Assembly: GCA_013433145.1 (NCBI GenBank)
Contig: CM024191.1
Location: forward strand, 7,073,888 to 7,137,887
Length of the DNA: 64,000 bases
Origin: Ascaris suum
Taxonomy: Eukaryota; Nematoda; Chromadorea; Rhabditida; Ascarididae
Reading direction: 5' to 3'
A program made the position numbers and the translations under genes. Below the pieces are notes generated by a model that saw only the letters and a program-made list of their open reading frames with translations, did not search any database and was not told where the DNA came from. Below are positions 61,916 to 64,000 of this stretch, piece after piece. Numbering within the stretch: position 1 is the first letter of the stretch; every line of letters begins with the position of its first letter.

Positions 61916-62239
61916 GTGAGTGCGCTGAATTAAACAAAGAAGAAATGACATTATCATTTTGTTATTGCTTCAAATGTTTGAATACATTAAGTAATCACAT
62001 AATTCAAAGTCGCTTAACGATAGCTGTGAGTTAACCGGAAGCGACATAATCGAGTGATTACCTAAAGGAGATAGTTCAAAATTTCACACAACGTTTTTTC
62101 TCACTCAAATTCAACTTTACAACATTCGGAGTTCATGCCGCAAATGATGAAATGAAACAATGAGGTATTAGTGTATGACGGGGTATATTTCCGTGTGGTC
62201 TGATCACTTGCCATGGAGATGCTTTTTTAAGGATCAGAA

Positions 62240-62327
62240 ATGAACACTGGCGCAGCACATCTCGTATTTTTCGCGCTTGCTTCAACGGCCATTTTCGCCT
62301 TGACGTTCGGGGAACCTGACGGAAGAA
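62240..62327 (+). CDS. candidate first exon with signal peptide
   Basis: The ATG at 62240 follows a possible trans-splice acceptor GCTTTTTTAAG by eight bases. The frame MNTGAAHLVFFALASTAIFA continues LTFGEPDGR and meets the donor A|GTATGA. The hydrophobic run with small residues before LTFGEP looks like a cleavable signal peptide. Exons downstream on the plus strand (63557-63604, 63873 onward) may belong to it, but the phases that I tried do not join directly. Confidence 0.4.
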
Positions 62328-63556
62328 GTATGAGAATTTATTTTTTACCATTTTGTATTTAATCATACATTTAAGCTGCACCAATTACTGAACTTTATTA
62401 GGTCCTCGTTATAAAGTAGAGGTTGCAAACAAATGATTCATCGAAAAAGTATACCTCTTGAACGTTATCTTTGCTTGTATAGCGTGACTTTTCTCTACAA
62501 ATGAGACCTCAAAAATCGAAACGCGTGTTGTGAGAGAAAACTGAATTGATGGCCAAAGAAAAATGAGGATGGGATGAGCATCAGTTAGCAGATCTGCTGC
62601 AAGCAATTTGCAAATCCCGTTGTGATTGTTGTATTATATGTGACGAATGTACGATAATAACACCATGAAAAGAATTGCGGCCGTTTTTAGCATTACCATA
62701 GTGTTTCTCAGCGAATAAATATCGGGATAGTGAAATTCAAACAAAAGTTTTCTAGTAGAAAAAAGATTTCTCTGCATACACCTTCTTTCTGATTTTTTTT
62801 TTTTACTTTGCTTCCGATTTAATCGCTCTTTTTGGCAAAAAATTTAGAATTCGCCCGTGATCGCTACTTTTTGTGGTCGAGATAAGATTTAGCGTAGTGT
62901 TAATCCAGAAACTGGTGCACCACTTCTCGCTCTTCTCTTGCAAAAGTGAAACACACCAAAACAGCCATTTCTTCGCTTCGTTGTTCTACAATCGTTTAAT
63001 AAAGTATAAGCGAGGGCGCAGAGTTCTAATGATGCTTAGCTGATTTTTTCCGGGTTTATTGATGGTCTATATTATTCTCAAACGAAAACCGTGGAAATAA
63101 ACCATAAGCTATCCCCAACATTTCAGCGCATTATCTGGTTTTACTTTCTACAACATGGTCAATTGTGCATTTTTCAACGATATACGCAATCAAGTACACA
63201 CCGTTATCATTTATAACACTCTAAAATGATGCGCGAAAAATTTAGTGGACCATTAAGATTTCTGCACTGATAATAACACGGGATTTCCTGCTAAGTGACG
63301 ATTTTATCTCCTTTCTATTCTTCATCCTACCGTAGGACGATTCGAATGATAGTGGAAAACGCTAACGAATTGAACGCAAAATTGAAATTAAGTACCTCAT
63401 GTGAAAATTCTCAACGATAGCGAACAGAGAAATGAAAACAGCGATGAAAAAATATGCACAGCACCAACAATTCAACGCTGTCTCATTTCACATTGAACTT
63501 ATCGCATCTGCATCGATCCAGTCTTACGTTCGGCACTTTCAACGATTTCATTTTAG

Positions 63557-63604
63557 CATTCGCTTTGAACACGAGAAAGTCGGTCAAGGAAATTTCGCCA
63601 GAAA
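63557..63604 (+). CDS. candidate 48-nt exon
   Basis: TTTCATTTTAG|...AGAAA|GTATGT bounds a short exon. In phase 2/2 it reads IRFEHEKVGQGNFAR and would join in frame to the exon starting at 63873 through an AA|A Lys codon. Confidence 0.35.
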
Positions 63605-63872
63605 GTATGTTGCAGATTTTTTTACTCAAATTTTTTGTTTTCCGCAGTGAAATTCACGCTTTAGTATGGAAAAACTTTAAGCATCGCCACATCTGAGACA
63701 GTAGAGGAAATGACGGTCGTTTATTAAAGAGCCCAATCGTGGCGTGCCTCTAAAGTGATATAAACACGCGTTATGCATATAACACAACAAGATGATATGC
63801 TTTCGCGCTACAGAGATTTAGAGCAACTGGACGATTATCTGTGTTATATGGAATGCCCTGGAATATATTTCA

Positions 63873-64000
63873 GATTATGTCTAATTTCATCGAATCTGCA
63901 GGTGGATATTGGAGCGGTTAAGCTGTTTGTTAGCACCAATTACGAAGTTGGGGGTCTCGGAAATATCACTTACAAGAACAGCTCTTCAAGGCACAAATAT
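63873..64000 (+). CDS. partial exon running off the window
   Basis: After ATATATTTCAG (alternative AG at 63900, TCTGCAG) an open frame reads LCLISSNLQVDIGAVKLFVS and on to TNYEVGGLGNITYK, with an N-x-T/S glycosylation sequon. It stays open to the window edge. Family unknown; an extracellular protein is plausible if the upstream signal-peptide exon belongs to it. Confidence 0.45.

Noticed and set aside
1..64000. CRISPR arrays, prokaryotic operons or phage genes
   Set aside because: Nothing of the kind is present. Intron structure, LINEs and microsatellites show a eukaryotic nuclear sequence.

Overview
The window looks like a nematode chromosome segment, probably from a parasitic clade V (strongylid or hookworm-like) worm. 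Genes are split into short exons (27 to 247 nt) whose acceptors end in TTTCAG-like sequence, introns are often kilobases long, likely trans-splice acceptors sit 9 to 35 nt before start codons, and the retroelement remnants are of CR1-like and RTE type. The species assignment is inference from these traits; no search was run.

Left part, 1-25 kb, plus strand. After the 3' end of a CR1-like LINE (1-215) comes a complete seven-exon ZIP (SLC39, ZIP1/2/3-type) metal transporter gene (3499-13729); its exons join in phase to 299 residues. A second decayed LINE 3' end lies at about 16.8-17.3 kb and a decayed BED-finger pseudogene on the minus strand at about 17.6-18.0 kb. A complete five-exon OSTF1 homologue (SH3 domain plus ankyrin repeats, 219 residues) follows at 19452-24880; its first intron is best read as a GC-AG intron.

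Middle, 25-37 kb. A two-exon TMEM256 (DUF423) homologue lies on the minus strand (29241-26621), convergent with OSTF1. Upstream of it are a decayed RTE-type reverse transcriptase (plus, about 30.67-31.45 kb), a CR1-like reverse transcriptase fragment (minus, about 34.15-34.43 kb), a 600-bp TG-rich satellite and an AT microsatellite.

Right part, 38-58 kb, minus strand. A large gene of at least 19 short exons can be chained by splice sites and compatible phases from 52.5 kb down to 38.8 kb. It encodes a Pro/Ser/Ala-rich protein I do not recognise. Its 3' half is an array of seven tandemly duplicated exons encoding [Y-x-Y-Y-Q]-type Pro-rich units; one copy is dead, having lost both splice sites and gained a stop. 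Possible 5' exons lie near 57.7-58.0 kb and a possible terminal exon at 37.9-38.07 kb. From 58.47 kb rightwards weaker plus-strand exon chains appear (58.47-59.22, 60.87-61.92, 62.24 and 63.87-64.0 kb), the last running off the window.

The first three genes are housekeeping-like and not functionally linked. The most unusual feature is the tandem-exon Pro/Tyr-rich gene.
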